The position numbers were made by a program, and so were the translations under genes. Under the pieces are notes generated by a model that searched no databases, was not told the origin of the DNA, and worked only from the letters and a program-made list of their open reading frames with translations. From the NCBI GenBank assembly GCA_944385625.1, contig CALWXZ010000004.1, positions 1 to 61,098 on the forward strand: a DNA stretch of 61,098 nucleotides, written 5' to 3'. Source of the stretch: an uncultured Flavonifractor sp. Its GTDB lineage: Bacteria > Bacillota > Clostridia > Oscillospirales > Oscillospiraceae. Positions within the stretch are counted from its first letter, which is position 1. Every line of letters begins with the position of its first letter. Positions 25,950 through 34,395 of this stretch are shown in pieces.

Positions 25950-27092
25950 TTAGCGGAACAGGCCGCCGGAGATGACCAGCTTCTGGATCTCGTTGGTGCC
26001 CTCGTAGATCTGGGTGATCTTTGCGTCCCTCATCATGCGCTCCACATGGTAGTCCTTCATGTAGCCGTTGCCGCCCAGCATCTGGACGCACTCGGTGGTG
26101 ACCTCCATGGCCACGTTGGTGCAGGTCATCTTGGCCATGGCGGCGGGGGCGGTGTAGGGCTTGCCCTCCTCCTTGTAGATGGCGGCCCGGTAGAGCAGCA
26201 GCTCGGCGGCGTCAATCTTGGTCTTGAGCTCGGCCATCTTGAAGGCCAGATACTGCTGCTTGCACAGGGGCTTGCCGAACTGCTGGCGCTGCATAATATA
26301 CTTCCGGGCGATCTCAAAGGCGCCCTTGGCGATGCCCAGGCCCTGAGCAGCCACGCCGATGCGGCCGCCGTCCAGGGTCTTCATGGCCAGCTTGAAGCCC
26401 TCGCCGGGCTGGGCGATCATGTTCTCGGCGGGAACCCGAACGTTCTCCAGGATCATGTCGGAGACCTTGGCGCTGCGGATACCCATCTTGTTCTCCAGCT
26501 TGCCCACGGTAAAGCCGGGGGTCCCCTTCTCCACCACGAAGGCGGCCATGCCCTTGGTGCCCAGAGCGGGATCGGTGAGGCAGTAAATGACGGTGTAGTC
26601 CGCCAGAGGGCCGTTGGTGTTAAAGCACTTGGAGCCGTTGATGATGTAGCTGTCCCCGTCCTTGGTGGCCACGGTCTGCTGGCCGGCGGCATCGGAACCG
26701 GCGGAATGCTCGGTCAGGCCGAAGGAGCCGATCTTCTCACCGTAGGTGATGGGGGCCAGGAACTTCTTCTTGATCTCGATGGGAGCGGAGGAATTCATGA
26801 TGCTGCCGCCGTACAGGGAGGTGTCCACGGAGAAGGCGATGCCGAAGGAGGCGTCCACCTTGGAGATCTCCTCCACGGCCAGGATGTAGCTCAGATAGCT
26901 GCCGCCCAGGCCGCCCACCTCGGTGCCGTAGGGCAGGCCGTAGATGCCGGTCTTGCCCAGCTTGCGGAAGGCTTCCAGGGGGAACTCGGAGGTTTCGTCC
27001 CGCTCGATCACGCCGGGAAGCAGTTCATTCTCGGCAAACTCACGGGCAATCTGCTGGATCTGCTGCTGGTCCTGAGTCAGTTCAAAGTTCAT
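25950..27092 (-). CDS. Short-chain acyl-CoA dehydrogenase (butyryl-CoA dehydrogenase type)
   Basis: 380 residues, the usual family length. FAD/substrate signatures are FGLTEHSAGSDAAG and QMLGGNGYMKDY, and the catalytic base is Glu364 in IYEGTNEIQ. It oxidises an acyl-CoA to the enoyl-CoA, or reduces crotonyl-CoA when coupled to ETF. AAAGGATG precedes the ATG. The upstream region (27093-27262) is AT-rich and contains a candidate MarR-type operator at 27135-27155. Whether it works in butyrate formation or fatty-acid breakdown is open. Confidence 0.93.
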   Translation of the reverse strand: MNFELTQDQQQIQQIAREFAENELLPGVIERDETSEFPLEAFRKLGKTGIYGLPYGTEVGGLGGSYLSYILAVEEISKVDASFGIAFSVDTSLYGGSIMNSSAPIEIKKKFLAPITYGEKIGSFGLTEHSAGSDAAGQQTVATKDGDSYIINGSKCFNTNGPLADYTVIYCLTDPALGTKGMAAFVVEKGTPGFTVGKLENKMGIRSAKVSDMILENVRVPAENMIAQPGEGFKLAMKTLDGGRIGVAAQGLGIAKGAFEIARKYIMQRQQFGKPLCKQQYLAFKMAELKTKIDAAELLLYRAAIYKEEGKPYTAPAAMAKMTCTNVAMEVTTECVQMLGGNGYMKDYHVERMMRDAKITQIYEGTNEIQKLVISGGLFR

Positions 27093-27134
27093 GGTGCGTC
27101 ATCCTTTCTTTTTATTTTGTTTTAAAATATTTTT

Positions 27135-27155
27135 GTAACAAAATTATTTGATGTA
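27135..27155. promoter_or_regulatory. Candidate MarR-type operator upstream of the acyl-CoA dehydrogenase
   Basis: A 21-bp AT-rich site with the core GTAACAAAATTATT. It matches 14 of 21 positions of the palindromic site upstream of the crotonase gene (31259-31279), suggesting a shared regulator. Confidence 0.45.
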
Positions 27156-27262
27156 AAGACTATAGCATGGAACCTCCGGTCTGTCAAGGGGTATCTCCCC
27201 TGCCGGCAAAATTTATTCGCTTGTCTCTCTCAGCGCGCCGTCCGGCGGCTGCGGCGGGAGAA

Positions 27263-28624
27263 TTACAGTCCAAAGGAGGCCAGGCCGATAAAGATAAAGC
27301 AGGTGAGGAAGGGGATGGCGATCTGGGTGATGGCGATATCGAAATAGGCCTCCTTGTGGGTACACTTGCAGATGCTGAGCAGGGTGATCTGGGCGCCCTG
27401 ATGAGGCAGGGTGTCCAGGGTACCGGCGGCGATAGCGCCGATGCGGTGGACGTACTGGAAGTCGGCGCCCAAAGAGGCGTAGACGTCCTTCAGAGCATTG
27501 AAGGCCACGCCCATGCCGCCGGAGGCGGACCCGCAGGCGCCAGCACAGACGGCGACCGTAATCATAACGAAGATCAGGGGGTTCATGTCCAGATTCTGGA
27601 GACTGTTTACCAGGTCTGCAAAGCCCTGGGTGTTCTGGACCACGCCGCCGAAGCCCACCACGATGGCGGTATTCAGGATGGACACGCCGGAGTCGGCCGC
27701 GCCCTTGTTGAAGACCTTGATCCAGCCGTTGAGGCCGCCCTCGATGCGGACAAAGAAGAGGACGGTGGCCAGGACCACGCCGGCAAACACGGCCGCTTCC
27801 ACCGGCAGACCGCCCATAGTGCCGTCGGCCTGGGGAAAGAGGGGCGCGTTGAAGAGCACCAGGATGGCAAGGATGGGGATGAGCGCCACATAGGGATTGG
27901 GCAGAGCCTCGTTGGGATCATCTTCCTGGAGCTCCTCCGGGGAGAGTTGGGTCTTCATCCGGGGATCGTGGAACAGAAAGCCGTGTCTGGTGAAGGAACG
28001 GGCCCGGTACTCCAGCCAGACGAAGATCATGACGAAGGAGGCCACGGTGGCAATGATAGAGGGAAGCAGGGCCGCGGTGGCGGTGGTGCCCAGGATCTCG
28101 GTGGGAATGACGTTCTGGATGGAGGGGGAGCCCGGGCCATACATGGACCAGGTCCAGCAGCCGGCGGAGATGGCGGCCGGGATCAGCCGGCGGGTCAGGT
28201 TTGCGGAGCGGAACATCTGCAGGGCGATGGGATAGACCACAAAGAACACCACAAAGCCGGAGATGCCGCCGTAGGTGAGCAGGCCGGTGATACACATGAT
28301 GATGGGGGCCACAAACCGGCCGTGACACATTCCCGCCAGCCATGTGGCAATGGATTTGGCGGCGCCGGTAAACTGGTACACCGCCCCGAACAGGGCGCCC
28401 ATGAAGAACACCAGGAAATAATCGGAGACATAACCCGCCGCCGCAGGCATAAACTGGTCTTTCAGACCGTCTAAAATGGCGACGCTGTCGCCTGCCAGAA
28501 GCGGGGAGCAGATCAGAACAAAACAGGTAACCAGAGGAGCCAGGATCAGTGCGGAGATGCCTTTGAACGCCAGCACACCGAACAGAATGATGGCAATAAA
28601 GAGCACAAGGATACCGAGATTCAT
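27263..28624 (-). CDS. GntP-family permease
   Basis: 453 residues, about 11-12 hydrophobic segments, with GntP-like motifs such as GACGSASGGMGVAFNAL and GTLDTLPHQGAQITLL. GntP-family transporters import hydroxy acids such as gluconate and, in some bacteria, 3-hydroxybutyrate by proton symport. Being placed between CoA-transferase and acyl-CoA dehydrogenase genes suggests uptake of a short-chain (hydroxy/keto) acid that the cluster then activates to a CoA ester. The substrate is inferred, not shown. AGGTGG precedes the ATG. Confidence 0.87.
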   Translation of the reverse strand: MNLGILVLFIAIILFGVLAFKGISALILAPLVTCFVLICSPLLAGDSVAILDGLKDQFMPAAAGYVSDYFLVFFMGALFGAVYQFTGAAKSIATWLAGMCHGRFVAPIIMCITGLLTYGGISGFVVFFVVYPIALQMFRSANLTRRLIPAAISAGCWTWSMYGPGSPSIQNVIPTEILGTTATAALLPSIIATVASFVMIFVWLEYRARSFTRHGFLFHDPRMKTQLSPEELQEDDPNEALPNPYVALIPILAILVLFNAPLFPQADGTMGGLPVEAAVFAGVVLATVLFFVRIEGGLNGWIKVFNKGAADSGVSILNTAIVVGFGGVVQNTQGFADLVNSLQNLDMNPLIFVMITVAVCAGACGSASGGMGVAFNALKDVYASLGADFQYVHRIGAIAAGTLDTLPHQGAQITLLSICKCTHKEAYFDIAITQIAIPFLTCFIFIGLASFGL

Positions 28625-28703
28625 TCGGAGTCCACCTTTCTTTCTCTAATGTGACGTGAAAAGCGGGGGCGGAAAAACTGCGGGAAGGACCACCGGAGGA
28701 GCC

Positions 28704-30260
28704 TTATTTCAGGCCCATCAGACCGTCGGCAAAAATGCGCGGGTCCATCAGCCTGGGACCGCCCTCCTCCATCTTGGGGGTGAAGCCCATCTGGTCCAGC
28801 ACCTGGGTCTGGATATCGATGCCGGGAGCCACCTCGGTGAGGTAGACCCCGTCGGGCCGCAGCTCAAACACGGCCCGCTCGGTGATGTACATGACGGGCT
28901 GGCCCGTCTTGATAGCGTAGTCGCCGGAGAAGGTGATCTGCTCCACTTTGTTCAGCATCTTCTGGGAGCGGCCCTCCTGATCAATAACCAGCTTGCCGTC
29001 CTCCACATGGACCTTGATCCCGCCGGCGGTGAAGGTGCCGCAGAAATAGACCTTTTTGGCGTTCTGGGTGATGTTGACAAAGCCGCCGCAGCCAGCGATT
29101 CTGGGGCCGAATTTGGAGACGTTGATGTTGCCGTTCTTGTCGGCCTGGGCCAGACCCAGGAAAGCCAGATCCACGCCGCCTCCGTCGTAGAAGTCGAACT
29201 GGTAGGGCTGATCCAGAATGGCCTCCACATTGACAGAGCCGCCGAACTTGGGTCCGCCCTGGGGTACGCCCCCCACGGGACCGGCCTCCACGGTGAGGGT
29301 CATGTAGTCCCCGATGCCCTCCTCGTTGGCCACCATGGAGATGTACTCGGGGATGCCGATACCCAGATTGACCACCGTGTTGGGCTCCAGCTCCAGGGCC
29401 GCCCGGCGGCCGATGATCTTTTTGGCGCTCATGGGCGGATAGGCCAGGCTGTCCAGCGGTACCCGGAAGTCGCCGGACATGGAGCCGTCGTACTCACAGC
29501 CCTGGCACTGGGCGTGGTCCTTTTTGTCCTGGCACACCACGATGGCGTCCACATAGATGCCGGGGATCTTCACCAGCTTGGGGTCCACACAGCCCTCCTG
29601 CACCACCTTTTCCACCTGGACCACCACCTTGCCGCCGCAGTTCTTGACCGCCTGGGCGATGGAGGTGGCCTCGGTGGTGGTACACTCATGCTCCAGGGTC
29701 ACGTTGCCGTGCTCGTCGGCATAGGTGCCGCGGATAAAGCCGATATCGAACTTCTGGGCCTTGTAGAGCAGCCGCTCCTCCCCCAGAACCTCCACCACCT
29801 CCACAATGTCCTCGGTGGTGACATCATTGAGCTTGCCGCCCTCGATGCGGGGGTCGGCGAAGGTGTTCATACCCACATGGGTCAGCGTGCCCAGCCTGTG
29901 GCCGGCAATGTCCCGGTAGAGCTGGGACAGGGTGCCCTGAGGCAGGTTATAGGCCTCCAGCTTGTTGGCGGTAATCAGCTTGCCCAGTTCTGGCACCATG
30001 TTGTAGTGCCCGCCGATGACCCGCTTGAGCATCCCCTCATGGGCGAAGTGGTCGGCGCCGCTGCCGTCCTGATTGCCCTGGGCGGCGGCGTAGAAGAGGG
30101 TCAGGTTTTTGGGCGAGCCGGTCTCCAGAAACCGCTGCTCCAGCGCTCTGGTCAGGGCCTCCGGCATTCCGCTGGCCACAAAACCGCTGGTGGTGATGCA
30201 GTCGCCGTCCTTCACCCAGGAGGCGGCCTCAGCTGCGGTGATGATAGGCTTCTTAGACAT
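28704..30260 (-). CDS. Single-chain acyl-CoA:acid CoA-transferase
   Basis: 518 residues combining alpha-like (1 to about 250) and beta-like (about 275-518) CoA-transferase domains. The catalytic glutamate is Glu325 in TVEAGPVGGVP, equivalent to the ExGxxGG motif of propionate/butyrate CoA-transferases. It swaps CoA between an acyl-CoA and a free acid such as acetate. The ATG at 30260 has GGAAAGGAACG upstream. A 171-bp GC-rich gap with a GACCGCC/GGCGGTC hairpin (30288-30309) separates it from the crotonase gene. Confidence 0.92.
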   Translation of the reverse strand: MSKKPIITAAEAASWVKDGDCITTSGFVASGMPEALTRALEQRFLETGSPKNLTLFYAAAQGNQDGSGADHFAHEGMLKRVIGGHYNMVPELGKLITANKLEAYNLPQGTLSQLYRDIAGHRLGTLTHVGMNTFADPRIEGGKLNDVTTEDIVEVVEVLGEERLLYKAQKFDIGFIRGTYADEHGNVTLEHECTTTEATSIAQAVKNCGGKVVVQVEKVVQEGCVDPKLVKIPGIYVDAIVVCQDKKDHAQCQGCEYDGSMSGDFRVPLDSLAYPPMSAKKIIGRRAALELEPNTVVNLGIGIPEYISMVANEEGIGDYMTLTVEAGPVGGVPQGGPKFGGSVNVEAILDQPYQFDFYDGGGVDLAFLGLAQADKNGNINVSKFGPRIAGCGGFVNITQNAKKVYFCGTFTAGGIKVHVEDGKLVIDQEGRSQKMLNKVEQITFSGDYAIKTGQPVMYITERAVFELRPDGVYLTEVAPGIDIQTQVLDQMGFTPKMEEGGPRLMDPRIFADGLMGLK

Positions 30261-30431
30261 AGGACATCGTTCCTTTCCGAGTGGATGTGACCGCCAGACT
30301 GAGGCGGTCCGGGAGAGAAGGGGGACGGCCTCCCTCAGAGGGGCGGCCGGGCACCCGTCTGTGCGGGTTCCGCGGCGCCATCCTTCTGATCGGGAGGCCA
30401 CATCCGTGAGAGAGAGGGGGATAAACCGGCA

Positions 30432-31211
30432 TTACTTGCCGATGAAGTGCTTCTCCTTGCGCTTCTCCAGGAAGGCCGTCATGCCCTCCTTCTTGTCCTC
30501 GGTGGAGAAGGACAGGCCAAAGAGGTTGGCCTCCAGCTTCAGGCCGCTGTCCAGGTCCGTGTCCATACCGGTGTTGATGGCCTGCTTGGCAAGCGCCACG
30601 GCGAAGGGGCCGTTCTTCATGATCCGGCCGGCCATGGCCTTGCAGTAGTCGATGAGCTCGGCCTGGGGCACCACATGATTGGCCAGCCCCATGCGGTAGG
30701 CGTCCTCAGCGCTGATCTGGTCGCAGGTGAAGATGAGCTCCTTGGCCCGGCCCTTGCCCACCAGGCGGGCCAGACGCTGGGTGCCGCCGAAGCCGGGGAG
30801 GATGCCCAGGCCGCATTCGGGCTGACCGAACTTGGCGTTCTCGGAGGCCACACGGATGTCGCAGGCCATGGAGATCTCGCAGCCGCCCCCCAGCGCGTAG
30901 CCGTTTACCGCGGCGATGGTGACCTGGGGCATATTCTCCAGCCGGCCAAAGGCCTCCTTGGCCAGCAGGCCCATGGTGCGGCCCTCGGCGGGGGTGGCGT
31001 TGACCATCTCGGAGATGTCCGCGCCGGCCACAAAGGCCTTTTCCCCGGAGCCGGTCAGAATGACCACCTTCACATCGGTGTTCCCCTCCAGCTCACGCAG
31101 GCAGGTGTTCAGCTCGGACAGGGTCTCGCTGTTGAGCGCGTTGAGGGACTTGGGACGATTGATGGTCAGCAGGGCAATACCATTCTCGATCTCCAGAAGC
31201 AGATTGTTCAT
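30432..31211 (-). CDS. Enoyl-CoA hydratase (crotonase)
   Basis: 259 residues. The oxyanion-hole segments are FVAGADISEM and NGYALGGGCEISMACD, followed by the active-site region FGQPECGLGILPGFGGTQRL, with both catalytic glutamates in place. It hydrates crotonyl-type enoyl-CoA. The ATG at 31211 has a perfect AGGAGG; the longer ORF would extend into the promoter. It is the first gene after the strong promoter at 31296-31324 and probably heads the acyl-CoA operon. Confidence 0.94.
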   Translation of the reverse strand: MNNLLLEIENGIALLTINRPKSLNALNSETLSELNTCLRELEGNTDVKVVILTGSGEKAFVAGADISEMVNATPAEGRTMGLLAKEAFGRLENMPQVTIAAVNGYALGGGCEISMACDIRVASENAKFGQPECGLGILPGFGGTQRLARLVGKGRAKELIFTCDQISAEDAYRMGLANHVVPQAELIDYCKAMAGRIMKNGPFAVALAKQAINTGMDTDLDSGLKLEANLFGLSFSTEDKKEGMTAFLEKRKEKHFIGK

Positions 31212-31258
31212 AATAAGTACCTCCTGTTTTTTAATTTCCCAGCCGGTTATATATCTTT

Positions 31259-31279
31259 GTAGCAGAATTATTCTGCATA
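31259..31279. promoter_or_regulatory. Palindromic operator downstream of the crotonase promoter
   Basis: Contains the perfect 15-bp palindrome GCAGAATTATTCTGC (31262-31276) in the leader, about 20 bp after the -10. It is a likely binding site of the MarR regulator encoded at 31572-32000. Confidence 0.6.
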
Positions 31280-31295
31280 CCAACCGTATGAGAGA

Positions 31296-31324
31296 ATTAT
31301 AGCTTTCTTTCTGTTCAAATGCAA
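31296..31324 (-). promoter_or_regulatory. Promoter for the crotonase-led operon
   Basis: TTGCAT (31319-31324), a 17-base spacer and a perfect TATAAT (31296-31301) on the minus strand. The region upstream (31325-31473) is strikingly AT-rich, as for an UP element or regulatory zone, and holds no gene. Confidence 0.8.
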
Positions 31325-31473
31325 GAAAATATAGTGCAATTACACATAGAACTTTTCTTTATTCTTTTTTAATTTAGTCACTTTTCCTTTTGTTATCAAT
31401 TAATATTGCAGATAAATTATTTGTTAATTTAAATTTATAAATGTCAAATTATTCAATTCAATTGTGCTATAAC

Positions 31474-31531
31474 AAAAATAATGGGAGCCCAAACAGTCCT
31501 CCCACGGACTGTTTGGGCTCCCATTATTTTT
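31474..31531. terminator. Perfect long-stem bidirectional terminator after the MarR gene
   Basis: A perfect 26-bp inverted repeat (31474-31499 with 31506-31531) around a 6-base loop, with A5/T5 at its ends so that it can terminate on both strands. It isolates the marR transcript from the crotonase operon. Confidence 0.85.
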
Positions 31532-31571
31532 GCCCCATGATTCTTTTGTCGCATCTGGTATGGCGAGTCCG

Positions 31572-32000
31572 TCAAGCCTCCCCTTCCGAGGTGCCGGACA
31601 GGCGGCGCAGCAGCTCCAACAGCTGCTGCCGCTGCTGGGCGGTAAAGGGGGCCAGCACGGTCTGGTTGAGTTCATCCACGGTGCGCAGCACATCCTCCCG
31701 AATGGCGTTACCCGCCTCGGTGGCCTCCACCCGGATGCTCCTTCGGTCATTGGGGTCCAACAGCCGGTTGACCAGGCCCCGCTTTTGGAGCTTATCCAGC
31801 ATACCGGATACGGTGGAGTTCTCAAGCCGTAGCGTCTGAGCAATCTCCTTGGGGGTTGCGGACCCCTGGCTCCACAGGCAATTCAGAATACCATACTGTC
31901 CAGGGGTGACGCCAAACTCGGCCAAGCGCTCGGAGAACACCACAAACACCTCGTGCTGAGCCACCGTAAGCAGATAGTTGATACAGTTGCGTAACTCCAC
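31572..32000 (-). CDS. MarR-family transcriptional regulator
   Basis: 142 residues. The winged helix spans about 30-100, with VTPGQYGILNCL, ATPKEIAQTLRLENSTVSGMLDKLQKRGLV as recognition region and LLDPNDRRSIRVEAT as wing. MarR proteins are dimeric repressors responding to small ligands, often aromatic acids or acyl-CoAs. The start codon is a GTG with no close ribosome site. A GCAAA/TTTGC inverted repeat (32025-32039) sits just after a TATACT -10, a plausible autoregulatory site. It lies upstream of the acyl-CoA operon and most likely controls it. Confidence 0.9.
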   Translation of the reverse strand: MELRNCINYLLTVAQHEVFVVFSERLAEFGVTPGQYGILNCLWSQGSATPKEIAQTLRLENSTVSGMLDKLQKRGLVNRLLDPNDRRSIRVEATEAGNAIREDVLRTVDELNQTVLAPFTAQQRQQLLELLRRLSGTSEGEA

Positions 32001-32024
32001 GAAAATCTGTCAGCCCTTTCCTCG

Positions 32025-32052
32025 CAAATTCCGTTTGCTCCAGAGTATAGCA
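32025..32052 (-). promoter_or_regulatory. marR promoter -10 with overlapping inverted repeat
   Basis: On the minus strand TGCTATACT is followed within six bases by GCAAACGGAATTTGC, an inverted repeat with 5-bp arms. This is the geometry of an autorepressed promoter. Confidence 0.5.
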
Positions 32053-32194
32053 CATTTCGCACCGAATTTCCAGTTCTTTGGGACCGGACTTCCATCATCA
32101 GCGCTCCGTGCCGGCAGCAGCAGGCATAAAAAGGCCGCCCTGCAACCGGTCAAGTAAGAAGGGAAATTGGAGCGACGGAGCACGGGAAAGCTGC

Positions 32195-33712
32195 TCAGAA
32201 GCTGGCATTGATCTGGTGCTTTGGATGAAAGAGGCGGCCCATAAGGCACAAAAGCAGATTTACCAGCACACCGATAAAGAGGGGGTCAAAGGGTACGCCC
32301 AGGATACTGCCCGCAATAACAGCCACAGGCCCCGCAAGAATCGACGCCATGACCCAGGGGTGCCCAATACGGCCCGGGAAAAACAGGGCCGCGCTGAGGG
32401 GCACAAAAATTACGGCGCCCCGCAGGCCCATGGACAGATAGCCGAAGTCGTTGATGACAGCCGAGGGAACCAGCGCCGCCACCGCCGCGCTAACCGCCAG
32501 GACAGCCACAATCACCAGGCGGGTGGCAATCAATTTCCGCCTGGGGTCATTCAAAAATTGGGTCACATGGCCTCCAATATCGTTGACCACGATGGTGGCC
32601 ACGCCCAGAGACAGCCCGGCGCCCCCGCCCACGATGGTAATGAGGAGGGTACCCAGGACGATGCCGCCAAACAGAGCCGGCATATAGTGCAGGATAAAGG
32701 TGGGAAATACCTGGGCGGTAGTGGTGATCTCGATCAGCCCGTCTGGAAGCGCCAGCCCGGCCGAGGTCAGGGCCGCGGCTTCCTCCGCGGTGATGCACTG
32801 CCCCCGCATGAACAGTCCCACCAGGATACAGGCGATTCCGATGGGCGGGATCAGGCACGCGCTGAACAGAGCACCCCGACGGGCCGTTTTGTCGCTTTTG
32901 GCCGACCACACGGCGGAGGCGTAGGTCTGTGTGGACAACACACCCAGCACCAGGGACAGCCCGGAACCCAAATCGTTCAGCGGCCCCCGGGCCAGCAGGG
33001 ACCCGAAGCGGGCCAGCAGGTCCTCCGAGGTGTAGATATCATTGGCAGCTCCCAGGGGGGTATCCACCAGGGTATGGTGCAGCAGGGTATCCAGCCCCTC
33101 CAGCCCTCCGGTGGCAAACAGGACGATCACGCCGCCCATAATCGACGCCAGGTAGAGCAGCAGCAGCTTGACCACACCGCCGATACCCGCGCCCCATACT
33201 CCGCCGAAGATGACATATACGGCCATGATGGCGGTGGAGATCACCGAGGCGGCAGCCATGGAGATGGGAAAAATAGTGGTCAGCAGCGCGGTGGCGGAGA
33301 GCATCTGGGCGATCACGCTCACAAAAATACCGATGGAGGACAGCACAGAGGCAAAGTAGCCGCTCCGGCTGCCGTACTCCCCGGCGATTACGCTTACAAG
33401 CGTGTCCGCGCCGCTGTGGCGCATCCGCTTTACATAGCCCTGGGCCAGCACCAGACAGCCCAGGCCGGAGCCCAGGGTGAACCACCACGCGCTCATGCCG
33501 AAGGAGAACGCCAGCTGGGCGGTGCCGACGGTGGCCTGCCCGCTGACCAGCGTACCCATAATGGTTCCGGCCACCAGCCAGGAGCCGGTCTTTCCGCCGC
33601 CGCTGGTAAAATCGGCTACGTCCGACACCTTTCGCCCCGAATAGATCCCAATTCCTATAATCAGCGCCAGAACCAGAAAAATACCAACTAAATGCGCAAT
33701 ATCAAGGGTCAT
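32195..33712 (-). CDS. Sodium:solute symporter (SSS family)
   Basis: 505 residues and about 13 hydrophobic segments. The start MTLDIAHLVGIFLVLAL, the segment SGGGKTGSWLVAGTIMGTLVSGQATVGTAQLAF and the late glycine-rich GTLLITIVGGGAGLSLGVATI are characteristic of the SSS family, which imports organic solutes with Na+. The ATG at 33712 overlaps the stop of a CoA-transferase remnant (ATGA), so the two were once a translationally coupled pair; a carboxylate such as acetoacetate or a short-chain acid is a reasonable substrate guess. Confidence 0.88.
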   Translation of the reverse strand: MTLDIAHLVGIFLVLALIIGIGIYSGRKVSDVADFTSGGGKTGSWLVAGTIMGTLVSGQATVGTAQLAFSFGMSAWWFTLGSGLGCLVLAQGYVKRMRHSGADTLVSVIAGEYGSRSGYFASVLSSIGIFVSVIAQMLSATALLTTIFPISMAAASVISTAIMAVYVIFGGVWGAGIGGVVKLLLLYLASIMGGVIVLFATGGLEGLDTLLHHTLVDTPLGAANDIYTSEDLLARFGSLLARGPLNDLGSGLSLVLGVLSTQTYASAVWSAKSDKTARRGALFSACLIPPIGIACILVGLFMRGQCITAEEAAALTSAGLALPDGLIEITTTAQVFPTFILHYMPALFGGIVLGTLLITIVGGGAGLSLGVATIVVNDIGGHVTQFLNDPRRKLIATRLVIVAVLAVSAAVAALVPSAVINDFGYLSMGLRGAVIFVPLSAALFFPGRIGHPWVMASILAGPVAVIAGSILGVPFDPLFIGVLVNLLLCLMGRLFHPKHQINASF

Positions 33713-34065
33713 ACCATCCACCTGATTTCGTCCGGAACGATCAGCTCCGCCTCTGTTTTGGCCAGTACCTTCTCCACCGCAACGCTGGGCGCCAACTTTT
33801 CCAGCATCCAACCCTTCCCATTGTCGTGGAGCACACACACCTCAGTGACAATATAGTCCACCTCATGGGCGGCTGTCAAGGGCAGGGTACAGCGTCTCAG
33901 GGTTTGGGAACTGCCCGTTTTGGCGCAGCGTTCCACGGTGGCGATAACCCGCTTGGATCCGGCCACCAGGTCCATCCCACCGCTCATGCAGGGACTTTTT
34001 TGCCCGGTATAATCCAGTTGTCCAGGTTGCCGAAGGTTTCAGCCTTCCACTCCCCCAACAGGCTC
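33709..34065 (-). pseudogene. Broken 3-oxoacid CoA-transferase beta subunit (C-terminal remnant)
   Basis: Reading 33987 to 33709 gives MSGGMDLVAGSKRVI, CTLPLTAAHEVDYIVTE, LAPSVAVEKVLAKTEAELIV, the C-terminal third of AtoA/ScoB-type proteins. The segment just upstream, GNLDNWIIPGKKVPA, is the preceding piece of the same family but in another frame and ends in TGA, so one base is missing near 33985. Homology fades above about 34065, where the terminator of tRNA-Ala begins. The N-terminal two thirds, including the catalytic glutamate, are gone. The remnant still overlaps the start of the symporter gene. Confidence 0.75.
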
Positions 34066-34129
34066 TGCTCGGGCGTTGCCGACCAGCTCGCAATCCAGCC
34101 TGGGAATGGACAGCGTAGAAATCGCCGCA

Positions 34130-34164
34130 TAAAAACAAAACCTCGCTTCCTTTTGGAAGCGAGG
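34130..34164 (-). terminator. Terminator of tRNA-Ala(GGC)
   Basis: Stem CCTCGCTTCC (34141-34150) with GGAAGCGAGG (34155-34164), followed on the minus strand by TTTTGTTTTTATG. Confidence 0.85.
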
Positions 34165-34184
34165 AAAAGCACTTTCCCTTGAGA

Positions 34185-34260
<76 letters not shown>

Positions 34261-34395
34261 AGATGTGGGAAAGTGCGTTTATTACTTTTTGTGTTCTCAA
34301 CGTGTCTTATCAACAGAACAAGACGTATTTTAACAGCTTCGTGGCGTTCTGTCAAGCCTTTCTTTTATATTTTTTATTGAACCAATCCCACTCTT

